64,000 nt of DNA from Streptococcus sp. HSISM1. GTDB taxonomy: Bacteria; Bacillota; Bacilli; Lactobacillales; Streptococcaceae. The stretch's first letter is position 1; each line of letters opens with the position of its first letter. The notes under the pieces are model-generated. The model did not search any database and was not told the DNA's origin. It saw nothing but the letters and a program-made list of their open reading frames with translations. This document shows, piece after piece, positions 1 to 9,274 of the stretch. The position numbers and the translations under genes were made by a program. The stretch lies in NCBI RefSeq assembly GCF_000448565.1, contig NZ_CM002128.1, positions 1,326,893 through 1,390,892 of the forward strand, given 5' to 3'.

Positions 1-33
1 TTTTTTTTGCTTTATTAAAAATTATATTTTTTT

Positions 34-79
34 TTGACTCTTTATTGACGTTTCTTCGATACAATAAAGAAAATATAAA
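34..79 (+). promoter_or_regulatory. Probable hut operon promoter region
   Basis: Two -35-like elements (TTGACT at 34-39, TTGACG at 45-50) lie ahead of -10-like TACAAT (60-65) and TATAAA (74-79). No pair has an ideal 16-18 nt spacer, so the exact promoter is unresolved. Bases 1-33 are almost pure A/T. The tandem TTGAC motifs could instead belong to an activator site. Confidence 0.35.
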
Positions 80-110
80 TTCACAGTCCAACTATAAGGA
101 GGGTTCTGCT

Positions 111-2141
111 ATGTCATTTATAGACGAGAAAGAAATTGCAGCTGCTATGTCTGTCAAACTTGACTTTGATGTCCTACCTGAAAAGGCAACTTTTCAAGAA
201 GGCATCCGTCGTGCACCTGATAGAGGCTTCCGCTTAACGCAAGCTCAGACTGAAATTGCCCTTAAAAATGCTTTGCGTTACATTCCTAAAAAGTTCCACC
301 AAGAGTTGATCCCAGAATTTCTGGAAGAACTGAGAACTCGCGGTCGGATCTATGGCTATCGCTTCCGTCCAAAAGATCGGATCTACGGAAAACCAATCGA
401 TGAGTACAAAGGAAAATGCACTGCTGCTAAGGCTATGCAGGTCATGATCGACAACAACTTGAGCTTTGAAATTGCCCTTTATCCATATGAATTGGTCACT
501 TATGGGGAAACAGGATCTGTCTGCGCCAACTGGATGCAGTACAACTTGATCAAGAAATACTTGGAAGTCATGACAGAAGACCAAACCTTGGTGGTTGAAT
601 CTGGTCACCCTCTAGGCCTCTTCAAATCGAAACCAGAAGCTCCTCGTGTCGTCATTACTAACGGTCTCTTGATTGGTGAATATGACAATATGCGCGACTG
701 GGAAATCGCTGAAGAAATGGGAGTAACCAACTACGGTCAGATGACGGCTGGTGGCTGGATGTACATCGGTCCTCAAGGGATCGTTCACGGTACTTTCAAC
801 ACCCTTCTCAATGCTGGTCGTCTTAAACTCGGTGTGCCTGATGACGGCGACTTGACCGGTAAACTCTTTATTTCATCTGGTCTCGGTGGAATGAGCGGAG
901 CTCAAGGGAAAGCAGCTGAAATCGCAAAAGCGGTTGCCATCGTTGCAGAAGTGGACCGCTCTCGGATCGAAACTCGTCACTCTCAAGGCTGGATTAGCCA
1001 AGTGACCGACAGTGCTGAAGAAGCTGTGAAATTGGCTCAAGCAACACTGGAAGCTGGTGAATCAACTTCGATTGCCTACCATGGTAATATCGTAGACTTG
1101 CTCGAATATGTCAACGAACACCAAGTCCATGTTCATCTCTTATCTGACCAAACCTCTTGCCACAACGTTTATGATGGTGGCTATTGCCCAGTTGGCATTA
1201 GCTTTGAAGAACGGACACGTTTGCTGGCAGAAGACAAAGAAACCTTCCGCCGTTTGGTTGATGAAACCTTGGCTCGTCACTTTGCAGTGATCAAAGCCTT
1301 GACAGCTAAAGGTACCTACTTCTTCGACTACGGTAATGCCTTCATGAAATCTGTTTACGACTCAGGTATCAAGGAAATTTCTAAGAATGGATTGGATGAC
1401 AAGGATGGCTTCATTTGGCCATCTTATGTAGAAGATATCATGGGACCTATGCTCTTTGACTATGGTTATGGTCCATTCCGTTGGGTCTGCCTCAGCGGTA
1501 AACACGAAGACTTGATTGCAACTGACCATGCAGCCATGGAAGCGATCGATCCAACTCGTCGCTACCAAGACCGCGACAACTACAACTGGATTCGCGATGC
1601 GGAAAAGAACCAACTGGTGGTTGGTACACAAGCACGTATCCTCTATCAAGATTGTATGGGCCGTGTCAACATTGCATTGAAATTCAATGAACTCATTCGC
1701 CAAGGTAAGATCGGACCGGTCATGATCGGACGTGACCACCACGACGTATCTGGTACAGATGCTCCATTCCGTGAAACCTCCAACATCAAGGATGGTTCGA
1801 ACGTTACTTGTGATATGGCGGTTCAATGTTACGCTGGAAACGCTGCTCGCGGCATGAGTCTCGTTGCCCTCCACAACGGTGGTGGTACTGGTATCGGTAA
1901 GGCCATCAACGGTGGATTTGGTCTCGTCCTAGACGGTAGCCACCGGATCGATGAAATCATCAAGTCTGCCATTTCCTGGGATACTATGGGCGGGGTTGCT
2001 CGTCGGAACTGGGCACGGAATAACCATGCCATTGAAACAGCGATCGAGTACAACCGTCTCCATGCAGGAACAGACCACATCACCATTCCTTATCTGGCAG
2101 ATGAAGATTTGGTCAAAGAAGCCGTTCAAAAATTGTTTTAA
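111..2141 (+). CDS. hutU: Urocanate hydratase HutU
   Basis: It converts urocanate to 4-imidazolone-5-propanoate using tightly bound NAD+, the second step of histidine breakdown in the cytoplasm. The ATG at 111 is chosen because AAGGAGGG ends 7 nt upstream; this gives 676 residues, the size of the long-form urocanase. An upstream in-frame start at 45 has no ribosome site and lies in the promoter region. The glycine-rich NAD-binding segment GLGGMSGAQ is at residues 257-265. It is the first gene of a + strand hut operon, with ftcD 83 nt downstream. HutI, the next enzyme, is not in the window and may lie to the left. Confidence 0.96.
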   Translation: MSFIDEKEIAAAMSVKLDFDVLPEKATFQEGIRRAPDRGFRLTQAQTEIALKNALRYIPKKFHQELIPEFLEELRTRGRIYGYRFRPKDRIYGKPIDEYKGKCTAAKAMQVMIDNNLSFEIALYPYELVTYGETGSVCANWMQYNLIKKYLEVMTEDQTLVVESGHPLGLFKSKPEAPRVVITNGLLIGEYDNMRDWEIAEEMGVTNYGQMTAGGWMYIGPQGIVHGTFNTLLNAGRLKLGVPDDGDLTGKLFISSGLGGMSGAQGKAAEIAKAVAIVAEVDRSRIETRHSQGWISQVTDSAEEAVKLAQATLEAGESTSIAYHGNIVDLLEYVNEHQVHVHLLSDQTSCHNVYDGGYCPVGISFEERTRLLAEDKETFRRLVDETLARHFAVIKALTAKGTYFFDYGNAFMKSVYDSGIKEISKNGLDDKDGFIWPSYVEDIMGPMLFDYGYGPFRWVCLSGKHEDLIATDHAAMEAIDPTRRYQDRDNYNWIRDAEKNQLVVGTQARILYQDCMGRVNIALKFNELIRQGKIGPVMIGRDHHDVSGTDAPFRETSNIKDGSNVTCDMAVQCYAGNAARGMSLVALHNGGGTGIGKAINGGFGLVLDGSHRIDEIIKSAISWDTMGGVARRNWARNNHAIETAIEYNRLHAGTDHITIPYLADEDLVKEAVQKLF

Positions 2142-2224
2142 CATCAAAAAATAAAAACTGAGAAAGGGGAAGAAAATACAAAGACTCCTCCTCCCCAACT
2201 TCTCCTATAAAAAGAGGTAATCAT

Positions 2225-3124
2225 ATGGCAAAAATTGTTGAGTGTATTCCAAACTTCTCTGAAGGACGCAATCAGGCTGTGATCGACGGATTAGCAGCTA
2301 CAGCAAAAAGTATTCCAGGTGTCACTTTACTAGACTACTCGTCTGATGCCAGTCACAACCGCAGCGTCTTTACACTCGTTGGGGATGAAGAAAGCATTCA
2401 AGAAGTGGCTTTCCAATTGGTGAAATACGCTTCTGAAAACATTGATATGACCAAGCACGAAGGTGAACACCCTCGTATGGGAGCAACAGACGTTTGTCCA
2501 TTCGTTCCGGTTAAGGATATCACTACAGCTGAATGCGTTGAGATCGCTAATAAAGTGGCTGAACGCATCAATCGTGAATTAGGTATTCCAATCTTCCTTT
2601 ATGAAGATGCTGCAACTCGTCCAGAACGGAAGAACTTGGCTAAAGTGCGTAAAGGACAATTTGAAGGAATGCCAGAAAAATTGTTGGAAGAAGACTGGAA
2701 GCCAGACTACGGTGAACGCAAGATTCACCCAACTGCAGGGGTTACAGCTGTCGGTGTCCGGATGCCACTCGTTGCTTTCAATATCAACCTTGACACAGAC
2801 AACCTAGAGATTGCCAATAAGATTTCTAAAATCATTCGTGGATCAAGCGGTGGATACAAATACTGTAAAGCGATCGGCGTCATGCTAGAAGATCGCAACA
2901 TCGCCCAAGTCTCTATCAATATGGTCAACTTGGAACAATTCCCATTGTATCGTGTTGTGGAAACCGTTCGTTTCGAAGCACAACGTTACGGTGTTCGCAT
3001 CATCGGAACAGAACTTATCGGACTGGCTCCTGCTAAGGCTTTGATCGACTCTGCTGAATACTACTTACAATTAGAAGACTTTGACTACAGCAAACAAGTC
3101 TTGGAAAATCACTTGTTGGGTTAG
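2225..3124 (+). CDS. ftcD: Glutamate formiminotransferase FtcD
   Basis: It transfers the formimino group of N-formimino-L-glutamate to tetrahydrofolate, releasing glutamate. The 299 residues cover only the transferase half of the bifunctional animal enzyme; the cyclodeaminase is the separate next gene. ECIPNFSEG lies at 6-14, and H82 in EHPRMGATD matches the position of the known catalytic histidine. An AGAGG ribosome site precedes ATG 2225. The stop is 12 nt before fchA, indicating coupled expression. It represents the folate-dependent branch of histidine degradation. Confidence 0.95.
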   Translation: MAKIVECIPNFSEGRNQAVIDGLAATAKSIPGVTLLDYSSDASHNRSVFTLVGDEESIQEVAFQLVKYASENIDMTKHEGEHPRMGATDVCPFVPVKDITTAECVEIANKVAERINRELGIPIFLYEDAATRPERKNLAKVRKGQFEGMPEKLLEEDWKPDYGERKIHPTAGVTAVGVRMPLVAFNINLDTDNLEIANKISKIIRGSSGGYKYCKAIGVMLEDRNIAQVSINMVNLEQFPLYRVVETVRFEAQRYGVRIIGTELIGLAPAKALIDSAEYYLQLEDFDYSKQVLENHLLG

Positions 3125-3136
3125 AAAGGGAGTTCT

Positions 3137-3766
3137 ATGAAACTAGTTGACTTAAGTATTACGGAGTTTGCCAAGGTCCTTGGTTCGGATGCTCCAGCTC
3201 CAGGTGGTGGTTCTGCTGCTGCTCTATCTGCTGCGAATGGGATTTCCCTTACAAAAATGGTCTGTGAACTGACCATTGGAAAGAAAAAATACGCAGAATT
3301 TGAAGACCACATCAAAGGGGTTCATGAAAAAAGTGCTCACCTCCAAGACCAATTACTAGAAGCCATCGACAAGGATACAGAAGCCTTCAACGTCGTATCA
3401 GCTGTTTTTGATCTTCCAAAAGAAACGGAAGAAGAGAAAGCTGCTCGTCGTGAAGCCATGCAAAAAGCTTTGAAACATGCGACAGTATCTCCTTTCTCTA
3501 TGATGGAGCTCATCGTTGAAGCGCTTGAAACCACCAAAGAAGCTGTTGGCAAGTCCAACACCAATGCGGCTAGTGACTTAGGGGTAGCTGCTCTGAATCT
3601 TAAAGCTGGTCTTCAAGGTGCTTGGCTCAATGTCTTGATCAACATTTCAGGAATCAAGGACCAAGACTTCGTCCAAGAATACCACGGTAAGGGACTCGAA
3701 CTCCTCCAAACCGGTTCTGATCTTGCAGATAATATTTACCAAACCATTTTAGAAAGTCTATCTTAA
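3137..3766 (+). CDS. fchA: Formimino-THF cyclodeaminase / methenyl-THF cyclohydrolase family
   Basis: A 209-residue member of the formiminotransferase-cyclodeaminase C-domain family. It is expected to convert 5-formimino-THF to 5,10-methenyl-THF with release of ammonia. The N-terminal [10 protein letters not shown] (21-30) is the family signature. GAAAGGGAG lies just before the ATG, 12 nt after ftcD. Sitting between ftcD and fhs, it bridges formimino transfer and recovery of the C1 unit as 10-formyl-THF. Some homologues are annotated as methenyl-THF cyclohydrolases, and this protein may do both reactions. Confidence 0.9.
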   Translation: MKLVDLSITEFAKVLGSDAPAPGGGSAAALSAANGISLTKMVCELTIGKKKYAEFEDHIKGVHEKSAHLQDQLLEAIDKDTEAFNVVSAVFDLPKETEEEKAARREAMQKALKHATVSPFSMMELIVEALETTKEAVGKSNTNAASDLGVAALNLKAGLQGAWLNVLINISGIKDQDFVQEYHGKGLELLQTGSDLADNIYQTILESLS

Positions 3767-3801
3767 ACCTAGCCAATAAAAATAAAGAAAGAAGGGATTC
3801 T

Positions 3802-5475
3802 ATGGTTTTATCGGATATTGAAATTGCCAATTCTGTCCAAATGAAGCCCATCACCGATATCGCTGCTGAACTTGGATTGACCGAAGACGATATTTCGCTC
3901 TACGGAAAATACAAGGCAAAAATTGATAGCAACCAACTGGAACAACTCAAGGATAAGGAAGATGGAAAGCTGATCCTCGTGACAGCCATCTCTCCAACAC
4001 CTGCTGGAGAAGGAAAGACAACCACCTCTGTTGGCTTGGTCGATGCTCTTTCAGCTATTGGTGAAAAAGCCGTCATTGCCCTCCGGGAACCTTCTCTTGG
4101 CCCTGTCTTTGGGATCAAAGGTGGAGCTGCCGGTGGCGGGTACGCCCAAGTGGTTCCAATGGAAGATATCAACCTTCACTTTACCGGAGACTTCCATGCC
4201 ATTGGGATTGCCAACAACCTCCTTGCAGCCTTGATTGACAACCACATCCATCACGGCAATGAGTTGGGCATCGATTCTCGTCGCATTACCTGGAAACGGG
4301 TGGTCGATATGAACGACCGTCAACTCCGTCATATCATCGATGGCCTTCAAGGAAAAACAAACGGGGTTCCTCGTGAAGATGGCTTTGACATCACAGTGGC
4401 TTCTGAAATCATGGCCATTCTCTGTCTCTCAGAAAACATCCTTGATCTCAAAGAACGTCTTGATCGCATCATTATCGGGTACAACTACCAAGGACAACCG
4501 GTCACAGCCAAAGACCTCAAGGCTGGAGGGGCCATGGCAGCTGTCCTCAAAGATGCCATCCATCCAAACTTGGTGCAAACCTTGGAGCATACTCCTGCCA
4601 TCATCCACGGCGGACCATTTGCCAATATCGCCCATGGCTGCAACAGTGTGCTGGCTACTAAACTAGCCCTCAAATATGCAGACTATGTCGTGACAGAAGC
4701 TGGCTTCGGAGCAGACCTCGGTGCTGAAAAATTCATCGATATCAAGTGCCGTATGGCCGGGCTCAAACCTGCTGCCGTTGTCCTCGTCGCAACCATCCGT
4801 GCTCTCAAGATGCATGGTGGAGTTGCCAAGGCAGACTTGGCAACTGAAAATGTCCAAGCCGTTATCGATGGTCTACCAAATCTAGACAAACACTTGGCCA
4901 ACATCCAAGAAGTCTATGGTCTACCTGTGGTCGTTGCCATCAACAAATTCCCACTGGATACAGAGGCAGAGCTAGAAGCTGTCTATGAATCTTGTAAGAA
5001 ACGCAATGTAGATGTGGTCATCTCAGATGTCTGGGCAAAAGGTGGAGCTGGTGGTCGTGACTTGGCTGAAAAAGTCATTCAACTGGCTCAAGAAGAAAAC
5101 CACTTCTCTTATGTCTATGACGAAGAAGACAGCATTGAAACAAAATTGACCAAGATCGTCACAAAAGTCTATGGTGGTAAAGGCATCAGCTTAACACCAG
5201 CGGCCAAACGCGAACTCAAAGAATTGGAAGCTCTGGGCTTCTCGAACTACCCAATCTGTATGGCCAAAACCCAATACTCCTTCTCAGACGATGCGAAGAA
5301 GATGGGAGCACCAAAAGACTTCACTGTTAAAATCAGTAACCTTAAGGTGGCTGCCGGAGCTGGCTTCATTGTAGCTCTCACTGGTACCATTATGACCATG
5401 CCTGGCCTACCTAAAGTTCCTGCCAGTGAAAAGATTGATATCGATGCCCACGGCAATATCACTGGTCTCTTTTAA
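3802..5475 (+). CDS. fhs: Formate-tetrahydrofolate ligase
   Basis: 557 residues, the usual length. It interconverts formate + ATP + THF with 10-formyl-THF + ADP + Pi. The nucleotide-binding loop TPAGEGKTT is at residues 66-74. Placement inside the hut operon suggests it runs in the reverse direction here, taking formyl-THF made from histidine carbon and giving ATP plus formate; this direction is inferred from context. GAAGGGA lies about 7 nt before ATG 3802. A second housekeeping copy may exist elsewhere in the genome but cannot be seen here. Confidence 0.95.
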   Translation: MVLSDIEIANSVQMKPITDIAAELGLTEDDISLYGKYKAKIDSNQLEQLKDKEDGKLILVTAISPTPAGEGKTTTSVGLVDALSAIGEKAVIALREPSLGPVFGIKGGAAGGGYAQVVPMEDINLHFTGDFHAIGIANNLLAALIDNHIHHGNELGIDSRRITWKRVVDMNDRQLRHIIDGLQGKTNGVPREDGFDITVASEIMAILCLSENILDLKERLDRIIIGYNYQGQPVTAKDLKAGGAMAAVLKDAIHPNLVQTLEHTPAIIHGGPFANIAHGCNSVLATKLALKYADYVVTEAGFGADLGAEKFIDIKCRMAGLKPAAVVLVATIRALKMHGGVAKADLATENVQAVIDGLPNLDKHLANIQEVYGLPVVVAINKFPLDTEAELEAVYESCKKRNVDVVISDVWAKGGAGGRDLAEKVIQLAQEENHFSYVYDEEDSIETKLTKIVTKVYGGKGISLTPAAKRELKELEALGFSNYPICMAKTQYSFSDDAKKMGAPKDFTVKISNLKVAAGAGFIVALTGTIMTMPGLPKVPASEKIDIDAHGNITGLF

Positions 5476-5490
5476 GAAAGAAGGCGTCCT

Positions 5491-6069
5491 ATGGTGACTC
5501 TCCTTCATCTTACCCCCGCAGATTATCAAATTTCTACCTGGTCCGGTGGCCAAACCACCCAACTCTTTCTCTCCCCAGAGGGAGGAAGCTATCCAGATCG
5601 GACCTTTGACTTCCGCCTCTCTACTGCAACGGTAGAGGTTGAAAAAAGTAACTTTACCGATCTCACGGGCTACCACCGAATCTTGATGCCCTTGAATGCC
5701 TCCATTAGGCTCACCCATCACCATAAAGAAGTGGTTTTGAACCCCTTTCAAAGCTACTTCTTTGATGGGGGAGATCCTGTATCTAGCCAAGGGACTTGTC
5801 AAGACTTTAATTTGATTTACAAACCTTCTTATCAGGGGCATATGAGTGCTATATCCCCAAAAGAGAGTGTCAAAAGTCAGAGTCGCTATCAATTGATCTA
5901 CGCTCTCTGTCCACTAACACTCGAATGGGGAACCAATCATTCTCAAACTCTCCAAACTCACGAGCTCCTGGTGATCGAACAAGCATCTCCTCTTCAAGAG
6001 ATGACAATCACGTTTTTACCCCATCAGTCTGGGGAGCAACCGATTGCTATCTGGACTGGACTACAATAA
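5491..6069 (+). CDS. hutD: HutD family protein
   Basis: A 192-residue protein of the HutD family, a small cupin-like fold found in hut operons. The conserved WSGGQTTQL (17-25) and FDFRLSTATV (39-48) identify it. Its biochemical role is not settled; a regulatory or metabolite-sensing function has been proposed for pseudomonad HutD. It starts 15 nt after fhs and ends 21 nt before the permease gene, so it is in the operon. The C-terminal half is weakly conserved by eye. Confidence 0.85.
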   Translation: MVTLLHLTPADYQISTWSGGQTTQLFLSPEGGSYPDRTFDFRLSTATVEVEKSNFTDLTGYHRILMPLNASIRLTHHHKEVVLNPFQSYFFDGGDPVSSQGTCQDFNLIYKPSYQGHMSAISPKESVKSQSRYQLIYALCPLTLEWGTNHSQTLQTHELLVIEQASPLQEMTITFLPHQSGEQPIAIWTGLQ

Positions 6070-6090
6070 TGTTCACAAAGGAGAAACATT

Positions 6091-7434
6091 ATGAACGGAG
6101 CACATAAACAGTCGATTGAGGAACAAGAAAAAGCGAAATTCAGCTTTAGCGGTGCCACTCTTTACGGTATCAATGCCGTGATCGGATCTGGTATCTTCCT
6201 CCTCCCTCAAAAAATTTATTCTGGCCTCGGACCAGCTTCTCTAGCTGTCATGTTCGGGGTTGCCATTCTCGTCATGCTACTATCAGCCTGTCTGGCTGAA
6301 ACAGCTGGCTACTTCGACAAAAACGGTGGAGCCATGCAATACTCAAAAGCCGCTTTCGGAGACTTCGTTGGCTTTAACGTTGGGATTCTCGGTTGGGCCG
6401 TTACTGTTATCGCTTGGGCTGCCATGTTAGCCGGCTTTGCTAAGATCTTCATCATCACCTTCCCAGCATTTGAAGGCTACAACCTTCCGATCAGTATCGG
6501 TATGCTGGTTCTCTTGAGTCTGATGAACATTGCCGGTCTGAAAACCTCTAAGATGTTTACTCTGACAGCTACTGTTGCAAAATTAATTCCAATTGTCCTC
6601 TTCTCACTCTTTGCCATCTTCTTCATTTCCGGTGGGGTGAGCAAGGGCAACTTCACACCTTTCCTTCAATTGGAAAGTGGAACAAGTCTCTTCAGTTCTA
6701 TTTCTAGTACAGCCGTCTACATCTTCTACGGTTTCATCGGATTTGAAACCATGTCTATCGTTGCAGGGGAAATGCGCAACCCTGAAAAGAACGTTCCCCG
6801 CGCTATTCTAGGTTCTATTAGTATTGTATCTGTTCTCTACATGTTGATCATCGCTGGAACAATCGCCATGCTGGGTGGTCGCATTATGCAAACTGGTGCA
6901 CCGGTACAAGACGCATTTGTCGAAATGATTGGCCCTATCGGAGCTCCACTCGTTTCTTACGGAGCCCTCATTTCAATCGCCGGTCTAAACATCGGTGAAT
7001 CCATCATGGTCCCTCGTTTTGGTGCCGCATTAGCAACTGAAAAACTCTTGCCAGAAGGGCTTGGAAAAACAAACTCTAAGAATGCCCCTGTCATTGCCAT
7101 TATCATCTCTGGTATCTTCGCTTTCTTACTCTTGTTATCTGGCTCTTTCGAATCATTAGCAACCTTCAGTGTTGTCTTCCGTTTCTTCCAATACATTCCA
7201 ACTGCTTTGGCAGCTATCAAACTCAGAAAAATGTACCCAGACAAAAAGGTTACCTTCCGAGTACCATTTGGTCCCGTTATCCCAGTTCTAGCCGTTGTGG
7301 TCAGTATCTTGATGATTGCAGGGGACAACATGATGAACTTTGTTTGGGGTGCCATCGGTCTCGTGATCGCAAGTGGACTTTACTTTGTTTTCCACGGCGA
7401 TAAACTACATAAATCGAAAGCCCTTCCTCACTAA
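6091..7434 (+). CDS. APC-family amino acid permease, probable histidine/urocanate uptake
   Basis: A 447-residue integral membrane protein with about 12 hydrophobic segments. NAVIGSGIFLLP (28-39) is the substrate-binding glycine-rich motif of helix 1 in the APC superfamily. AAAGGAG lies about 8 nt before the ATG. Its position inside the hut operon argues for histidine import, but the sequence does not fix the substrate and other amino acids or an antiport mode are possible. A structured 215-nt gap separates it from hutH. Confidence 0.85.
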   Translation: MNGAHKQSIEEQEKAKFSFSGATLYGINAVIGSGIFLLPQKIYSGLGPASLAVMFGVAILVMLLSACLAETAGYFDKNGGAMQYSKAAFGDFVGFNVGILGWAVTVIAWAAMLAGFAKIFIITFPAFEGYNLPISIGMLVLLSLMNIAGLKTSKMFTLTATVAKLIPIVLFSLFAIFFISGGVSKGNFTPFLQLESGTSLFSSISSTAVYIFYGFIGFETMSIVAGEMRNPEKNVPRAILGSISIVSVLYMLIIAGTIAMLGGRIMQTGAPVQDAFVEMIGPIGAPLVSYGALISIAGLNIGESIMVPRFGAALATEKLLPEGLGKTNSKNAPVIAIIISGIFAFLLLLSGSFESLATFSVVFRFFQYIPTALAAIKLRKMYPDKKVTFRVPFGPVIPVLAVVVSILMIAGDNMMNFVWGAIGLVIASGLYFVFHGDKLHKSKALPH

Positions 7435-7448
7435 TTTTCTTTACACAG

Positions 7449-7501
7449 TAGATGGGAACAGAGACGGGAGCGAAGCTCGGTTTTGCTCCCTAACCCATCT
7501 A
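7449..7501 (+). promoter_or_regulatory. Nested RNA hairpin with alternative fold ahead of hutH
   Basis: TAGATGGG (7449-7456) pairs perfectly with CCCATCTA (7494-7501), and GGGAGC (7466-7471) with GCTCCC (7485-7490). The GAGC at 7468-7471 can instead close a GAA loop with GCTC at 7475-7478, so two folds exclude each other. No U-tract follows, so it is not a standard terminator. It may be an mRNA processing, stability or attenuation element inside the hut operon. Confidence 0.55.
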
Positions 7502-7570
7502 GGACTCCACGAATGTCAAACCTGAGCCCTTTTCTCTATGACCCTTTTCAATTTTTATGATCAATAGACA

Positions 7571-7580
7571 ATGGGCCCAT
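7571..7580. repeat. Perfect 10-bp palindrome ATGGGCCCAT in the hutH leader
   Basis: A self-complementary GC-centred decamer, followed at 7581-7595 by a GTTTG/CAAAC inverted repeat with a 5-nt loop. It could be a protein site or part of the structured leader. I see no convincing -35/-10 pair in 7502-7640. Confidence 0.35.
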
Positions 7581-7649
7581 GTTTGGTATTCAAACCGAAG
7601 TAAACAACACTACTTCCACAGAACAACTATTCATAATCGGAGGTTTTAT

Positions 7650-9191
7650 ATGACTCAATTGATTCATTTAGATGGTAATAGCTTAACACTCGAAGAAGTC
7701 ATCGCTGTAGCTCGGCACGGTGCCCAATGTGAGCTTGATGAACAAGCCAAAGAAGCCGTTATCGCATCCCGTAAAATCGTTGATGACATTGTCCGGGAAA
7801 AACGAGTCGTCTATGGTGTAACCACTGGCTTTGGTTCCCTCTGTAATGTCAGCATCTCTCCAGAAGATACTGTTCAACTGCAAGAAAACCTGATACGAAC
7901 TCACTCATCTGGCTTCGGTGATCCACTTCCTGAAGATGCCGTTCGTGCCATCATGCTGATCCGTATCAACTCACTCTTGAAAGGTTATTCTGGCATTCGT
8001 CTGTCAACTGTTGAAAAACTGTTAGAATTGCTCAACAAAGGAGTCACTCCTTATATCCCTGAAAAAGGCTCTCTCGGAGCTTCTGGAGACTTAGCACCAC
8101 TTGCTCATATGGTTTTACCAATGTTGGGTCTTGGACGCGCCTACTACAAAGGAGAACTTCTCAGTGGTCAAGAAGCCTTAGATCGTGCTGGAATTGAAAA
8201 GATCCAATTAGCTGCCAAAGAAGGGCTTGCCTTGATCAATGGTACGACTGTCCTAACCGGTATCGGAGCTCTTGCAACCTACGACGGTATCCAACTGCTC
8301 AAACTTTCTGATATTGCCGGTGCTCTTTCAATGGAAGTCCACAATGGGATTACCAGTCCATTTGAAGAAGACCTTCATACCATCCGTCCTCAAAGTGGAC
8401 AATTGGCAACTGCTCGCAACATCCGTAACCTCCTTGAAGGAAGCAAAAACACAACCGTTGCAACCCAACAACGGGTCCAAGACCCTTACACACTCCGTTG
8501 TATCCCTCAAATCCACGGAGCCAGCAAGGATTCTATTGCTTACGTAAAAGAAAAAGTTGAAATCGAAATCAACTCTGTCACAGATAACCCAATTATTACC
8601 AAAGAAGGCCATGTTATCTCCGGTGGGAACTTCCACGGTGAACCAATGGCGCAACCATTTGACTTCTTAGGTATTGCCCTTTCTGAAATCGGAAACGTAT
8701 CTGAACGTCGGGTAGAACGCTTGGTCAACAGCCAACTCAGTAAATTACCATCCTTCTTGGTCAAACACCCTGGACTCAACTCAGGCTTCATGATTACCCA
8801 GTATGCTTGTGCATCCCTTGCATCGGAAAATAAAATTTTGGCTCACCCTGCTAGTGTCGATTCTATTCCATCTTGCGAAAACCAAGAAGATTTCGTCAGC
8901 ATGGGAACGACTGCCGCTCGTAAAGCAGCAGAAATTCTTAAAAACTCACGTCGCATCGTTGCTACTGAAATCATGGCAGCTTGCCAAGCCTTGGATCTCA
9001 AGCCAGAAAATCATGAACTTGGTAAAGGTACAAAACCAGCTTATGAGCTGATTCGTCAAAAACTGAACTTCATTGAATTTGACAAAGATATCGAAATCTT
9101 TGAAGAACTCAATAAAGCATCTGCTGTTGTCGAAAGCGAAGAATTCTTAGCAACCATCGAAAAAGCAGTTGACTTACGGATTCAATACTGA
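7650..9191 (+). CDS. hutH: Histidine ammonia-lyase HutH
   Basis: It deaminates L-histidine to urocanate, the committed first step of the pathway. The ATG at 7650 is preceded by CGGAGG (7638-7643) and gives 513 residues, matching the family; a start at 7557 would add 31 unrelated residues. The Ala144-Ser145-Gly146 triad in GSLGASGDLAPLAH forms the MIO electrophile that defines the family. It is followed by a hairpin and hutG. The structured leader upstream suggests it can be controlled separately from hutU-fhs. Confidence 0.97.
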   Translation: MTQLIHLDGNSLTLEEVIAVARHGAQCELDEQAKEAVIASRKIVDDIVREKRVVYGVTTGFGSLCNVSISPEDTVQLQENLIRTHSSGFGDPLPEDAVRAIMLIRINSLLKGYSGIRLSTVEKLLELLNKGVTPYIPEKGSLGASGDLAPLAHMVLPMLGLGRAYYKGELLSGQEALDRAGIEKIQLAAKEGLALINGTTVLTGIGALATYDGIQLLKLSDIAGALSMEVHNGITSPFEEDLHTIRPQSGQLATARNIRNLLEGSKNTTVATQQRVQDPYTLRCIPQIHGASKDSIAYVKEKVEIEINSVTDNPIITKEGHVISGGNFHGEPMAQPFDFLGIALSEIGNVSERRVERLVNSQLSKLPSFLVKHPGLNSGFMITQYACASLASENKILAHPASVDSIPSCENQEDFVSMGTTAARKAAEILKNSRRIVATEIMAACQALDLKPENHELGKGTKPAYELIRQKLNFIEFDKDIEIFEELNKASAVVESEEFLATIEKAVDLRIQY

Positions 9192-9213
9192 TACAGTAAG
9201 GATAAAGCAAAAA

Positions 9214-9241
9214 CAGAGGCTGGCGATCTTCTCAGCCTCTG
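9214..9241 (+). terminator. Hairpin between hutH and hutG
   Basis: CAGAGGCTG (9214-9222) and CAGCCTCTG (9233-9241) form a perfect 9-bp stem with a 10-nt loop. The following CCTGCTTTC is only weakly U-rich, so partial termination or mRNA stabilisation is more likely than full stop. The loop arm resembles the GAGGCTG/CAGCCTC hairpins common in this genome. Confidence 0.5.
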
Positions 9242-9274
9242 CCTGCTTTCAGAAAAATAAGGGAGGCGACAAGC

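Noticed and set aside
45-110. Upstream in-frame start extending HutU by 22 residues
   Set aside because: It has no ribosome site and lies over promoter-like sequence; the ATG at 111 has AAGGAGGG at ideal distance.
1362-1874. Antisense open frame of 170 codons in hutU
   Set aside because: It lies wholly within hutU on the other strand, with no promoter or ribosome site.
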